From Epibacterium ulvae (lineage in GTDB: Bacteria > Pseudomonadota > Alphaproteobacteria > Rhodobacterales > Rhodobacteraceae), in contig NZ_FMWG01000006.1 of NCBI RefSeq assembly GCF_900102795.1, positions 62,001 to 126,000 on the forward strand: 64,000 nt of DNA, in the 5' to 3' direction. Position numbers and translations under genes: made by a program. Positions 24,745-34,038 of the stretch are shown here, in pieces. Positions within the stretch are counted from its first letter, which is position 1; each line of letters begins with the position of its first letter. The notes below the pieces were generated by a model that searched no databases, was not told the origin of the DNA, and saw only the letters and a program-made list of their open reading frames with translations.

Positions 24745-26105
24745 GCTTGATCTCCTTCTGCTCGCACCCAAGCTAGCAGAACAAGGCCCAAAACAAAGAG
24801 CCCAATTACGGGCAGTAGCCCAAGGCGCGCACTTCCGCTCATAGTTGTGGCGATCCCGATCAAAGCCGGGGCAAGAAAGGCTGTGGCCCGACCTGACAAC
24901 CCATAAAGCCCAAAGGCTTCTGTGGCCTGATCTGGGCGCGTATGGCGCACCATCAGGCTGCGGCTGGTGGATTGCAGGATGCCACCAAAGCCCCCGATCA
25001 AAACTCCACAGATGAAAAACAGCGTATCCGGCAGGGTAGAGCCTTCGGTTAGGGCAATGCCAAAGATCTGTGTGCGTGACATGCCCACAATGGTGGCGCA
25101 GACCGCCATCAGAACCACAATTGCTGTGATGATTACTGGTTTTGGTCCAAAGGCGCGATCGGCTTTGCCGCCCAGCCAGCTGAACAGGGCCGCTGAAATG
25201 GCGGCCACAATGCCAAAGATGCCGATTTGCGTGATGCTCCAGTCCAAAACCAGCCGCGCATAAACCCCGCCAAAGGCATAAAGCCCGTTCAGCGCGTCGC
25301 GATACAGCATCGAGGCCCCTAAAAATCCTGCCAATGAACGCCGGTGGCGCAATTGCGCGATGGATTGAACGACCGTGGCAAAGGCCAGCGCCACGCCGCC
25401 AGATTTGCGCGGGCGCGGTGTTTCAGTGCACCACAGCATGTAAGGGATCATAAATACCAACAGCCACAGTGCGACAAAGGGGCCAACCGCGCGCGTTCCC
25501 TCCCGTGCTACGGCATCCAGTCCCAGAATAGGGTCAAGTCCAATTAGGGTTTTGCCGCTGTCTTGTTCCACAAACAGCAACAGCATGATGAACAGGGAAA
25601 TCACCCCGCCCAGATAGCCAAATGCAAAACCCGAGCCCGAGATATCGCCAACCTCTTCCTTGCTGCCGAGTGACGGCAGCTGCGCATTGACAAAGATCAG
25701 CGCAAATTCTGCGCCGATAAATCCGATGCCAAAGCTCAGCAGGATCAGATACAGATTGCTGCCGCCCGGATCCATGAACCAAATGCCCCAGGCACCGAAA
25801 AAGGCGATGAGGCTAAAGATCACAATCCAAGGGCGCCTGCGCCCCGCGATATCTGCCATTGCGCCGATGAAAGGGGCAGACAGACCAATCGTCAGCCCGG
25901 TCAATGTCATGCATAAGGCCCAAAGCGCCTGCGCCTCAGCCTGGGCGCTTTCAGGAGCGCTGCCGAGTGACAGGAAATAATCGGTCGCGACGGCTGCAAA
26001 GAAGGGGCTAAAAACAAAGGTCACCAACAGCGTGTGATAGGGTTGATTGGCCCAGTCAAAGAACCACCAGCCCCAGATCCTTTTGCGGTTTGTACGCTTT
26101 GTCAT
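24741..26105 (-). CDS. MFS transporter, UMF1 (Atg22-like) family
   Basis: A 454-residue protein with 12 hydrophobic segments, opening KRIWGWWFFDWANQPYHTLL, the signature of the UMF1/Atg22-like group (DWANSxY). The mid-protein loop and the GGFGGILQSTSRSLMVRHTRP motif also fit. Transport of amino acids or other small organics has been suggested for relatives; no substrate is assigned. I chose ATG 26105. It is first in an operon with mepA and the esterase (4-bp overlap), perhaps recovering wall breakdown products, which is inference. Confidence 0.88.
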   Translation of the reverse strand: MTKRTNRKRIWGWWFFDWANQPYHTLLVTFVFSPFFAAVATDYFLSLGSAPESAQAEAQALWALCMTLTGLTIGLSAPFIGAMADIAGRRRPWIVIFSLIAFFGAWGIWFMDPGGSNLYLILLSFGIGFIGAEFALIFVNAQLPSLGSKEEVGDISGSGFAFGYLGGVISLFIMLLLFVEQDSGKTLIGLDPILGLDAVAREGTRAVGPFVALWLLVFMIPYMLWCTETPRPRKSGGVALAFATVVQSIAQLRHRRSLAGFLGASMLYRDALNGLYAFGGVYARLVLDWSITQIGIFGIVAAISAALFSWLGGKADRAFGPKPVIITAIVVLMAVCATIVGMSRTQIFGIALTEGSTLPDTLFFICGVLIGGFGGILQSTSRSLMVRHTRPDQATEAFGLYGLSGRATAFLAPALIGIATTMSGSARLGLLPVIGLFVLGLVLLAWVRAEGDQA

Positions 26106-26388
26106 TGCTGCTCTCTTTTGTACCTTTCTCAAAGGTATGCAGTGCGCGTGTCATAGAGACAAGATGCAACCTGCCCGAATGCTGGGGCAGGGATAGGCGC
26201 AACGGGTGCATCAGGGGGTGCACAGCCGGTGTACAGGGGCTGCATGGATTGTGCATTCCGTTTCCGGGATGCTCTCTGTGTCTTTGCCAGCATAGATTTA
26301 CGTGTCGTAAACCTCAGATCCCGCGCGGTCTTGCGCTTTGTCGCCCCGCCGCTTACCTAAGATACGGTTTACAATATAGGGAAACGAC
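26106..26388. other. Divergent intergenic region between MFS gene and yggT
   Basis: 283 bp that must hold the promoters of the leftward transporter operon and the rightward yggT gene. No convincing promoter boxes, operators or small genes were seen, although the frame continues across part of it on both strands. Confidence 0.5.
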
Positions 26389-26676
26389 ATGCTGTCCTTG
26401 TTTCAAATCCTGATGCTGATCCTGGACATCGTCTGGTTCTTCATCATTGCCCATGTGATCATGAGCTGGCTGATCAATTTTCAGGTGCTGAATCTGAACC
26501 AACCTTTTGTGGCGCAGATCTGGTATGGGGTGAACCGATTGCTTGAACCCCTCTATGGTCCGATCCGGCGTCTGCTGCCAAATATGCAAGGCATTGATAT
26601 CGCGCCGCTTGCGGTGCTGATCGCTGTTTATGCGTGCCGGATCATTCTGCAAAATAACATCGCAGCTTTCTACTAA
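26389..26676 (+). CDS. YggT family membrane protein
   Basis: A 95-residue integral membrane protein with two hydrophobic segments (MLILDIVWFFIIAHVIMSWL and APLAVLIAVYACRIIL) separated by the typical motif LEPLYGPIRRLLP. YggT proteins occur in bacteria and chloroplasts (there linked to cytochrome assembly or division); in proteobacteria osmotic protection has been proposed. It lies 97 bp upstream of recQ on the same strand, a common pairing in Rhodobacterales by recollection. Confidence 0.9.
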   Translation: MLSLFQILMLILDIVWFFIIAHVIMSWLINFQVLNLNQPFVAQIWYGVNRLLEPLYGPIRRLLPNMQGIDIAPLAVLIAVYACRIILQNNIAAFY

Positions 26677-26773
26677 TTCTTGCGAAATGCGCGCGGCAGG
26701 CCCTTGCCGCGCTTGCTCTGTCATGAGAATGTATCTGAAACCCAGAGCAGTCCATGAAACAGAGATCCGCCGC

Positions 26774-28834
26774 ATGACCGGCCCCACTTGTGCCCGCCCA
26801 GAGGCGCTGACGCTTTTACGTGACATTTTTGGATATGATGCCTTTCGCCCCGGTCAGGCCGAGATCGTAGATGCGGTCTCGACGGGGGAGAACGTGTTGG
26901 CGATCATGCCAACAGGGGGTGGAAAATCTTTGTGTTTTCAGCTGCCTGCGCTGATCCGCGATGGGATTACAATCGTAATCTCCCCTTTGATTGCCCTGAT
27001 GCGCGATCAAGTGCGGGCCTTGCAGGAAGCGGGGGTTTCTGCCGGCGCGCTGACCTCTGGCAATACGCCAGAAGAAACAGATGCGGTTTGGGCTGCGATT
27101 GAAAGTGGTGAGTTGAAGCTGCTTTACATGGCGCCGGAACGGCTGTCTTCTGGTGCGGCACTGGGCATGTTACGCCAGATCAATGTCAGTCTTATCGCTG
27201 TGGATGAAGCCCATTGTGTCAGTCAATGGGGGCATGATTTCCGCCCCGATTATCTGCGCATCGGAGAGCTGCGCGAGGCACTGGATGTGCCGCTTGCCGC
27301 CTTTACGGCCACGGCGGATCCTGAAACACAGGATGAAATTGTCCAAAAACTGTTTGATGGGCAGCCGCCCCGTAGCTTTTTACATGGATTTGACCGGCCC
27401 AATATTCATCTTGCCTTTGCCGCAAAAGATGGGCCACGCCGTCAAATTCTAGAGTTTGCCAGCGCCCGCAAAGGTCAATCTGGCATTGTGTATTGTGGGA
27501 CCCGTGCCAAAACCGAAGCGATTGCGCAGGCTTTGAACGCAGAAGGGCATACGGCCTGTCATTACCATGGCGGAATGGAGGCTGAAGACCGTCGTATCGT
27601 GGAAACGCGATTTGCGCGCGAAGATGGTTTGATTGTGGTCGCAACCGTGGCCTTCGGCATGGGGATAGACAAGCCCGACATCCGCTGGGTGGCTCATGCA
27701 GATTTGCCCAAATCGATCGAGGCTTATTATCAGGAGATTGGCCGTGCAGGGCGGGATGGGGCTGCAGCTGAGACGCTGACACTTTACGGCCCGGAAGACA
27801 TCCGATTGCGCCGCTCGCAGGTGGATGAAGGGCTTGCACCCCCGGAAAGACGCGCTGCGGATCACGCCCGATTGAATGCGCTTTTGGGATTGGCGGAGGC
27901 GCTGAAATGTCGCCGCCAGACTCTGTTGGCGTATTTTGGGGAAACGACAGATCCGTGCGGCCATTGTGATCTGTGCGATACGCCGGTTGAAGTCTTTGAT
28001 GGCACCACGGCTGTGCGTAAAGCGCTATCAGCGATTTTACGCACGCAGGAATCCTATGGCGCGGGTCATCTGATTGATATCCTGACGGGTCAGGACAATG
28101 AGCGCATTCGCCAGAAACGTCATGATGATCTATCTGTGTACGGCGTGGGTCGGGAATATGGCAAACGGCAATGGCAGGCGGTGTTTCGCCAGATGATGGG
28201 GCATGATCTGGTGCGCCCTGATCCAGAACGCCATGGCGCGCTGCGGATGACAGAGGCAGCGATGCCCATTCTGAAAGGCGAAGCGATGATTGATCTGCGC
28301 AAAGACACGATCAAATCCGCGACACGCCGCCCTGCGGTGAAAGCGCTGGTTGCTGAGGAAGATGCACCACTGCTGTCGGCACTGAAGGCCAAGCGGCGGG
28401 CTCTGGCTGAAGCACAGCGGGTGCCAGCCTATGTGATTTTTGCAGATAAAACCTTGATCGAAATGGCAGAACAGCGACCCGCCAATCTGGATGAGATGGC
28501 ACGGATCAATGGGGTGGGCGCCAAGAAGCTGGAACGCTATGGCGATGATTTTTTGAGTGTGATCACAGGTGCGACAGAAGAGTTACATCCACAACGGCGC
28601 AAGCTTGCAGGACGCGAAGCGGGGCCTATCTATGACATGTTATTGGAAGCGCAGGCGCAGCTTGCACGGGGCGAAAACGGCACGGAAAAGCCGCTGAGCT
28701 GTTCTGCGTCGCAACTGGCGAAAGTGGCGCAGATGCGGCCCAACGATACCGTTGCATTGGAACGCTTGCTGGGGGAGCGCCGCGCCGAACGGTTCGCTGT
28801 GGCGTTTCTGGATGTTTTGCGCGGCGTAGGATAG
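26774..28834 (+). CDS. recQ: ATP-dependent DNA helicase RecQ
   Basis: A 686-residue 3'-5' DNA helicase. Walker A MPTGGGKS (45-52), DEAH box 144-147 followed by CVSQWGHDFRPDY, and motif VI QEIGRAGRDG are intact; the RecQ zinc site is Cys379, Cys395, Cys398 and Cys401. A winged-helix RQC domain follows, then an HRDC domain (YVIFADKTLIEMAEQRP) and a C-terminal helical extension making the protein longer than the E. coli enzyme (609). The frame is open to 26630, but similarity begins at the ATG chosen. Functions in recombination and fork repair. Confidence 0.95.
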   Translation: MTGPTCARPEALTLLRDIFGYDAFRPGQAEIVDAVSTGENVLAIMPTGGGKSLCFQLPALIRDGITIVISPLIALMRDQVRALQEAGVSAGALTSGNTPEETDAVWAAIESGELKLLYMAPERLSSGAALGMLRQINVSLIAVDEAHCVSQWGHDFRPDYLRIGELREALDVPLAAFTATADPETQDEIVQKLFDGQPPRSFLHGFDRPNIHLAFAAKDGPRRQILEFASARKGQSGIVYCGTRAKTEAIAQALNAEGHTACHYHGGMEAEDRRIVETRFAREDGLIVVATVAFGMGIDKPDIRWVAHADLPKSIEAYYQEIGRAGRDGAAAETLTLYGPEDIRLRRSQVDEGLAPPERRAADHARLNALLGLAEALKCRRQTLLAYFGETTDPCGHCDLCDTPVEVFDGTTAVRKALSAILRTQESYGAGHLIDILTGQDNERIRQKRHDDLSVYGVGREYGKRQWQAVFRQMMGHDLVRPDPERHGALRMTEAAMPILKGEAMIDLRKDTIKSATRRPAVKALVAEEDAPLLSALKAKRRALAEAQRVPAYVIFADKTLIEMAEQRPANLDEMARINGVGAKKLERYGDDFLSVITGATEELHPQRRKLAGREAGPIYDMLLEAQAQLARGENGTEKPLSCSASQLAKVAQMRPNDTVALERLLGERRAERFAVAFLDVLRGVG

Positions 28835-28863
28835 GCCTGCGTCAAGGATAAAGGGGATTGCCG

Positions 28864-29628
28864 ATGTTGGTTGTTGTATCGCCGGCCAAGAAGTTGGATT
28901 GGAGTGCGCAAGAGGTTGAGATGACCTGGCCTGCTCTGCAAGAAGAGGCTGTGAAACTGGCTGCGGTGGCCCGTGGCCTGACGGTTGCAGACCTGATGAA
29001 GCTGATGCACATCAGCGAAGATCTGGCCAAATTGAACTATGACCGCTTTCAATCTTTTGCAGAAGATCCAAAGGCAGACGCCATTCGCCCGGCGGTGTTG
29101 GCGTTTGCAGGAGATACCTATCAGGGGTTGGAGGCCAGTTCGCTTGATGCGGATGAAATGGCATTTGCCCAAGAGCATTTGCGGATCTTGTCGGGCTTAT
29201 ACGGGGTTTTGCGTCCGCGGGACGCGCTGCAGGCCTATCGGTTGGAAATGGGATCCCGTTTGCAGACTGAGCGTGGCAAGAACCTGTATCAGTACTGGGG
29301 GAGTAAAATCTCGGAGGCTTTGAATGCGCAGGCCACGGCGACGCAGTCAGAGATTTTGGTCAATTGTGCAAGCCAGGAGTATTTTGGAGCTGTGGATCTG
29401 GAGCATCTGCGTCCACGGGTGATTACCCCTGTGTTTATGGAAAACAAAAACGGCACGCCCAAAGTTGTTAGCTTTTATGCAAAACGGGCACGCGGTGCGA
29501 TGGCGCGGTATATTGTGCAAAATCGTTTGAAAGAGGCAGACAGCTTGCTGGAATTTGACAGCGGCGGCTATGCCTATCAGCCCGCGTTGTCTGAAGCAGA
29601 TAAACCCGTCTTTCTGCGCGACGCTTGA
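28864..29628 (+). CDS. yaaA: Peroxide stress protein YaaA (DUF328)
   Basis: A 254-residue member of the YaaA/UPF0246 family: LVVVSPAKKLDW at the N-terminus, then HISEDLAKLNYDRF, LSGLYGVLRPRD and YWGSKISEALN, all diagnostic. In E. coli it lowers intracellular free iron and protects DNA during peroxide stress. The ATG 28864 has an AAGGGGA site upstream. It is 29 bp downstream of recQ and stops one base before the convergent kinase gene, with no room for a terminator. Confidence 0.95.
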   Translation: MLVVVSPAKKLDWSAQEVEMTWPALQEEAVKLAAVARGLTVADLMKLMHISEDLAKLNYDRFQSFAEDPKADAIRPAVLAFAGDTYQGLEASSLDADEMAFAQEHLRILSGLYGVLRPRDALQAYRLEMGSRLQTERGKNLYQYWGSKISEALNAQATATQSEILVNCASQEYFGAVDLEHLRPRVITPVFMENKNGTPKVVSFYAKRARGAMARYIVQNRLKEADSLLEFDSGGYAYQPALSEADKPVFLRDA

Positions 29629-31827
29629 TTAAAGTTCGAGCGGCTGGGCTTGGGCTGGGAAATGTGAGGCGATGCGTTCATGTATCAGCGCCTTGCGCAG
29701 GGGCTTGGTAAGGTAGTCGTCAAGCCCTGCAGCAAGGATGCCCTCGCTGTCACCCGCCATCGCATGAGCGGTAAGGGCGACAATGGGGACGTGCTGCCCC
29801 GTTGTCGCTTCGATTTTGCGGATTTCGCCGGTCGCCTCTTTTCCATCCATTTTGGGCATGGAGATATCCATAAAGATGAGGTCTGGCGCGAAGCTTTGAT
29901 AGGCTTCGACGGCTTCTAGGCCATTGTTTGCAAATTGCAGGTCGATATTGAGCGTTTTGACCATTTTGCGGAAGACCAACTGATTGGTCTTGTTGTCCTC
30001 AGCTGCGAGGATCCGCATTTTGCGTTCAGTAATCTCCTGTGGTTTTTCGATGGGGGCCGCGGCCTGTACGCGTGGCGCGAGGGGGGTAACAGGTTTTTCG
30101 CCAGCTGCAATCTGATTGAGATGGGTGCACAACTCTTGCCGTGGAACGGGTTTGGTGAGAACGGATTGGACCATGGATTGCAATTCAGGGTTGGCAATCA
30201 TCGCCGGGCTTGCGCTGAGCATCATGATGGGCACATCGCCCTGCGGCCCCAAGCGCATGTCGCGGACAAGCTGGAGGCCTTGATCATCCGGAAGGTCAAC
30301 ATCGCAGACCACTAGATCGGTCTCTGGTGAAAGTTTTTCGAGTGCTTCCTGCGGTGTTTGCGCCGTATCGACAACAAGTCCCAGTGTTTGCAGTTGTTTT
30401 TCAACAATCTCACGGTTGAGGGTTTGACCATCTACGATCAATGCCCGACGCAGAGTATCCGGGAGGTCAGGCAACGTTGGACCGTGATCATCGGTGAGAG
30501 GAAGCTGCAGACGTATGCCAAAGCAAGATCCCTCTCCGACCACGCTTTCCACCCAGATTTCACCATCCATGAGTTCGATCAGTTTTTTACTGATCGCAAG
30601 GCCCAGACCGGTGCCTTCAAACTCGCGATTGCGCTCGTCATCGACCTGATTGAATTCCCCAAAAATATGCTGGATTTTATTTTCGGGGATACCGATTCCG
30701 GTGTCCTGAATGGTGAAGTGCAGCGCGCAGTGATTTGTGTCAGGTTGGGTGACGCCGGTCACGCGAAGCGTGACATGGCCTTCGTTGGTGAATTTAACCG
30801 CGTTGCCCAGCAGATTTGTCAGCACCTGACGAATGCGCCCGGGATCGCCAACAAAATTGATTGGCAGGAACATGTCGTAGTCGACCATCATTGAAAGCGA
30901 TTTGTCCCGTGCCGTGCCCTGCAACAGCATGATTACTTCGTGGATGCTTTGTTCCAGATTGAAGGGTTCTGGGTTTAGCACCAGCTTATCAGCTTCGATT
31001 TTGGAGTAGTCCAAAACATCATTGATTATGACAAGAAGCGCATCGCCTGAGTTTTTGATCGTATTGGCGTAAAGGCGCTGCTCGTTGGTCAGATCTGTAT
31101 CGTTCAGCAATTCAGCCATGCCGACAACGCCATTCATTGGCGTGCGGATTTCGTGGCTCATATTTGCGAGGAAGGCTGATTTTGCACGGTTGGCTGCTTC
31201 CGCGCGTTCTCGTGCAGCATGGAGTTCTTCTTCGTGTTGAACGGTTGCCGTAATATCATGGGTCAGACAGACCATATCACCGCCATGACCGCGCTGGTCG
31301 ATCAATTTAAGGTAGCGATCATCCCACATCCGCACTACGATCGGTTCGGGATTTTCGGAAATCCAGCGTTCTGCCATCATGGCGCGCCAATCGTCACCAC
31401 TGGTTTCGCCGGTGTTGACGAGCCCTTCGTCGGTTAAGAGTTGCAGAATCCGTTGATAGGATATGCCGGGGCACACTTCCTCCAACCCATCGAAGATATT
31501 GAGATAAGCTGCATTGGCCCCAATAAGCATGCCGTCGCTGTCAAAAAAGGCAAAACCGTCTTGAAACACCTGAATGGAATGCCACAGGCGGCGCTCTGCC
31601 TGCTCCATTTTTTCATTGGCTTGGGTGAGGTCTAATTTGACCTTTTCGTTTTCGTCCCGAACCGTTGCGACTTCTGCTTTGGTGACGCCAATTTGTTTGG
31701 TCAGGGCCAAAGCATGACGACCCAGTTTGCGGTTCGCAGCTGTCAGTTCCGCCTGCTTTAATTCAAGCAGGCGTTCCGCCGCCAATCTGGCGCGGCGTTC
31801 TTCAGCCAGTTTGTCCGCAAAGTGCAT
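29629..31827 (-). CDS. Soluble hybrid histidine kinase with PAS and two receiver domains
   Basis: A 732-residue sensor kinase without membrane segments. Order: N-terminal coiled coil (about 1-80), PAS domain (about 82-195), a HisKA domain with phosphorylated His225 in FLANMSHEIRTPMNG, an HATPase domain (NLLGNAVKFT, DTGIGIPENKIQHIF, GTGLGLAISKKL), a receiver near 465-585 and a second near 610-725. The second receiver has ED, FMDISMPKMDG and TKPL; the first keeps CDVDLPDDQG and TKPV but has only one acidic residue in its first motif (IVDGQ). No phosphotransfer domain or response regulator is adjacent, so its partner lies elsewhere. Confidence 0.9.
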   Translation of the reverse strand: MHFADKLAEERRARLAAERLLELKQAELTAANRKLGRHALALTKQIGVTKAEVATVRDENEKVKLDLTQANEKMEQAERRLWHSIQVFQDGFAFFDSDGMLIGANAAYLNIFDGLEEVCPGISYQRILQLLTDEGLVNTGETSGDDWRAMMAERWISENPEPIVVRMWDDRYLKLIDQRGHGGDMVCLTHDITATVQHEEELHAARERAEAANRAKSAFLANMSHEIRTPMNGVVGMAELLNDTDLTNEQRLYANTIKNSGDALLVIINDVLDYSKIEADKLVLNPEPFNLEQSIHEVIMLLQGTARDKSLSMMVDYDMFLPINFVGDPGRIRQVLTNLLGNAVKFTNEGHVTLRVTGVTQPDTNHCALHFTIQDTGIGIPENKIQHIFGEFNQVDDERNREFEGTGLGLAISKKLIELMDGEIWVESVVGEGSCFGIRLQLPLTDDHGPTLPDLPDTLRRALIVDGQTLNREIVEKQLQTLGLVVDTAQTPQEALEKLSPETDLVVCDVDLPDDQGLQLVRDMRLGPQGDVPIMMLSASPAMIANPELQSMVQSVLTKPVPRQELCTHLNQIAAGEKPVTPLAPRVQAAAPIEKPQEITERKMRILAAEDNKTNQLVFRKMVKTLNIDLQFANNGLEAVEAYQSFAPDLIFMDISMPKMDGKEATGEIRKIEATTGQHVPIVALTAHAMAGDSEGILAAGLDDYLTKPLRKALIHERIASHFPAQAQPLEL

Positions 31828-31992
31828 CTCTGCAACTCTCCAACGCTCTAAGATAAAGGAGCAATCGCTACTTTTACTAATAATCGTCTTTGGGTCTACG
31901 ACGAGAACTCTTGCGATGGCGTTAAGTGAGCGGCAATTCGCGATAACAATCTGTGTATGAGAGACAGAATTTTGGCAATCAATTTAATCTGC

Positions 31993-34035
31993 CTATGAAC
32001 GCCCCTCTCGGATCCAGGCAAGAAGAACGCAAGCCCCGACCAACAAGAGCGTTAACCACGCAGGCAAAAGCTGTGTTTGGCTTATTGAGAGTGTTTCATA
32101 GGCGTCGCGTGGTGTCAGGCCGATCCATCCTCGGCCTGCAGCGGGGCGGCCTTCGTTGACGTTTCGCACGCGCGGGATGCCCTCTTCCATAGCCAGGACG
32201 CCGCCGTTGCTACTTGCGAGTGCAGGGCGAAGTACGTCACCGGTGGCGATGGTTTCCTCAAACTCTCGTGGGGCTGCGGGACCAAGGCCAATAACAGCTG
32301 TTTTATCCCCTTCGCGAAGACGATAGAGGCCGATGTCCGGGGCCTCATATCGGCCTTCCCATAAGCCGGGGGAGGTTTCGGTGAGGGGGGCGGCGGTGAT
32401 GCTGCCGTCTGGCAGAGTGATCTGAACCTCTCCGACATCGTTATGAAGGGTGCGTCGCAAAATGCGCATGCTTTGTCCTGTGGCTTCGGCCCAGAGCATG
32501 TCTTCTTCCAGATCCGGTTCTTTCATCATCCAATGGGCAAGGCGGCGCAACAGTTCCAGTTGCGGTCCTCCGCCTTCATAACCGCGGCTCCACAGCCATG
32601 CATGATCTGATGCCAGCAGCGCCACACGGCCTGCATCAACGCGGTCAAGAATAAGCAGCGGCCGCCCGTCCTGGCCCGTCATGACGATATCGCCGCTGTT
32701 ATGGGTGACATCGATCTGACGGAGCCAGCGTCCCCATGGGGCAGTCTGATCAAGATCGCTGGTGACGGGATGGCGTTGCCCCAGATCGCTCACACTGGGC
32801 AGGTAGGCCTCGTCAAGCACCCGTGCGGTTGGGGCTGCTGGGAGGATACGTGCGAGAGGGGAGCGATAAATGCTGTCTGCACTGGCAAAGTCCGGTCCGG
32901 CAGCGACCAGAACAGCGCCGCCTTGACGTACATAGTTTGCAACATTGTCGAGGTAGATAGCCGGTAAAATGCCGCGCCGTTTGTAACGGTCAAAGATGAT
33001 CAGATCGAAATCATTGACCTTTTCTAGAAACAGTTCCCGCGTTGGAAATGCAATCAGTGACAGTTCATCAACCGGCACCCCATCTTGTTTTTCCGGTGGG
33101 CGCAGAATTGTGAAATGAACCAGATCAACGGCACTGTCTGATTTCAAAAGATTGCGCCATGTGCGCCCGCCGGGATGGGGTTCGCCTGACACCAGCAAAA
33201 CCCGCAGCCGATCTCGCACGCCATTTATTTGTATCAATGCGGTATTGTTGCGGTCGGTTAGTTCAGTTTCAGCCGTGGGCACGCTGAATTGAATGACATT
33301 GCGCCCGCCATGCGGCAGGGTAAGAGGCAGATCAAAATCGCGCCCGACGGGTAGGGTAAAGCGCTGAGGCTCGCCCCCATCAATTGCAATATCGAGTTCT
33401 GCAACAGGCGGTGGCACAGGCACTGCGCCCTGATCCTCGATGCGCAAGGTCAAGGTGACGGGTTCCCCAATGATCGCAAAACTTGGGGCTTTTTGAACAA
33501 CCAGCCGTCGATCCCAGTCTGTTGTGCGGCCGCTTTGGAGGAGATGCAGCGGTGCTGGAAGATCTGGCGTATTTTCAATGTCGTGAACCTGACCATCTGA
33601 CAGCGCAACAATGCCGGCAATCCGCCCGCGTGGCTCATTTGCGAGCGCTTGCGAAATGGCCTGCATCATCTGTGTGCCGTTGTCGCCCTCACCGTCGTTG
33701 ACTGTGATTTCACGCACCTCTGTATTGCTACGCGCCTGCAATCGTTCTTTTAGGCCCGCAAGCGTCGTTGCTGTTTGCTCCGGTCGGTCAGACAGCTGCT
33801 GGCTGGCGCTTTGATCCTGTACCAGTAGCACAATGTCATTCAGCGGCGCGCGTTCCTCGCTTTGTTGCACCGGGCCCATGAGGGCTGCAAATACGACAAG
33901 AGCGGCCAATGCCCGGAGGGCCCAACCGGGCAGGCGTTTCCACAGGGCAAGGGCCAGTGCGGCGATGGAAAGTGCCATTAAGATCCAGAGCACAGGCCAA
34001 GGGAGAAGCGGATCAAAAAGCAAAGTTTGTGTCAT
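31993..34035 (-). CDS. Membrane protein with VWA/GATase-like region, MoxR-operon member
   Basis: A 680-residue protein with two N-terminal hydrophobic segments (LWILMALSIAALALALW and ALRALAALVVFAALMGP), a large middle part and a C-terminal membrane segment (LLPAWLTLLLVGACVLLAW). The part after the second segment, DIVLLVQDQSASQQL, resembles a von Willebrand A-type strand with DxSxS-like order; a later stretch (GGAVLVAAGPDF) resembles the glutamine-amidotransferase-like fold seen in this operon type. Last gene of the operon, 3 bp after the DUF4159 gene. Function unknown; probably a chaperone-like envelope complex with MoxR. Confidence 0.75.
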   Translation of the reverse strand: MTQTLLFDPLLPWPVLWILMALSIAALALALWKRLPGWALRALAALVVFAALMGPVQQSEERAPLNDIVLLVQDQSASQQLSDRPEQTATTLAGLKERLQARSNTEVREITVNDGEGDNGTQMMQAISQALANEPRGRIAGIVALSDGQVHDIENTPDLPAPLHLLQSGRTTDWDRRLVVQKAPSFAIIGEPVTLTLRIEDQGAVPVPPPVAELDIAIDGGEPQRFTLPVGRDFDLPLTLPHGGRNVIQFSVPTAETELTDRNNTALIQINGVRDRLRVLLVSGEPHPGGRTWRNLLKSDSAVDLVHFTILRPPEKQDGVPVDELSLIAFPTRELFLEKVNDFDLIIFDRYKRRGILPAIYLDNVANYVRQGGAVLVAAGPDFASADSIYRSPLARILPAAPTARVLDEAYLPSVSDLGQRHPVTSDLDQTAPWGRWLRQIDVTHNSGDIVMTGQDGRPLLILDRVDAGRVALLASDHAWLWSRGYEGGGPQLELLRRLAHWMMKEPDLEEDMLWAEATGQSMRILRRTLHNDVGEVQITLPDGSITAAPLTETSPGLWEGRYEAPDIGLYRLREGDKTAVIGLGPAAPREFEETIATGDVLRPALASSNGGVLAMEEGIPRVRNVNEGRPAAGRGWIGLTPRDAYETLSISQTQLLPAWLTLLLVGACVLLAWIREGRS

Positions 34036-34038
34036 GCG

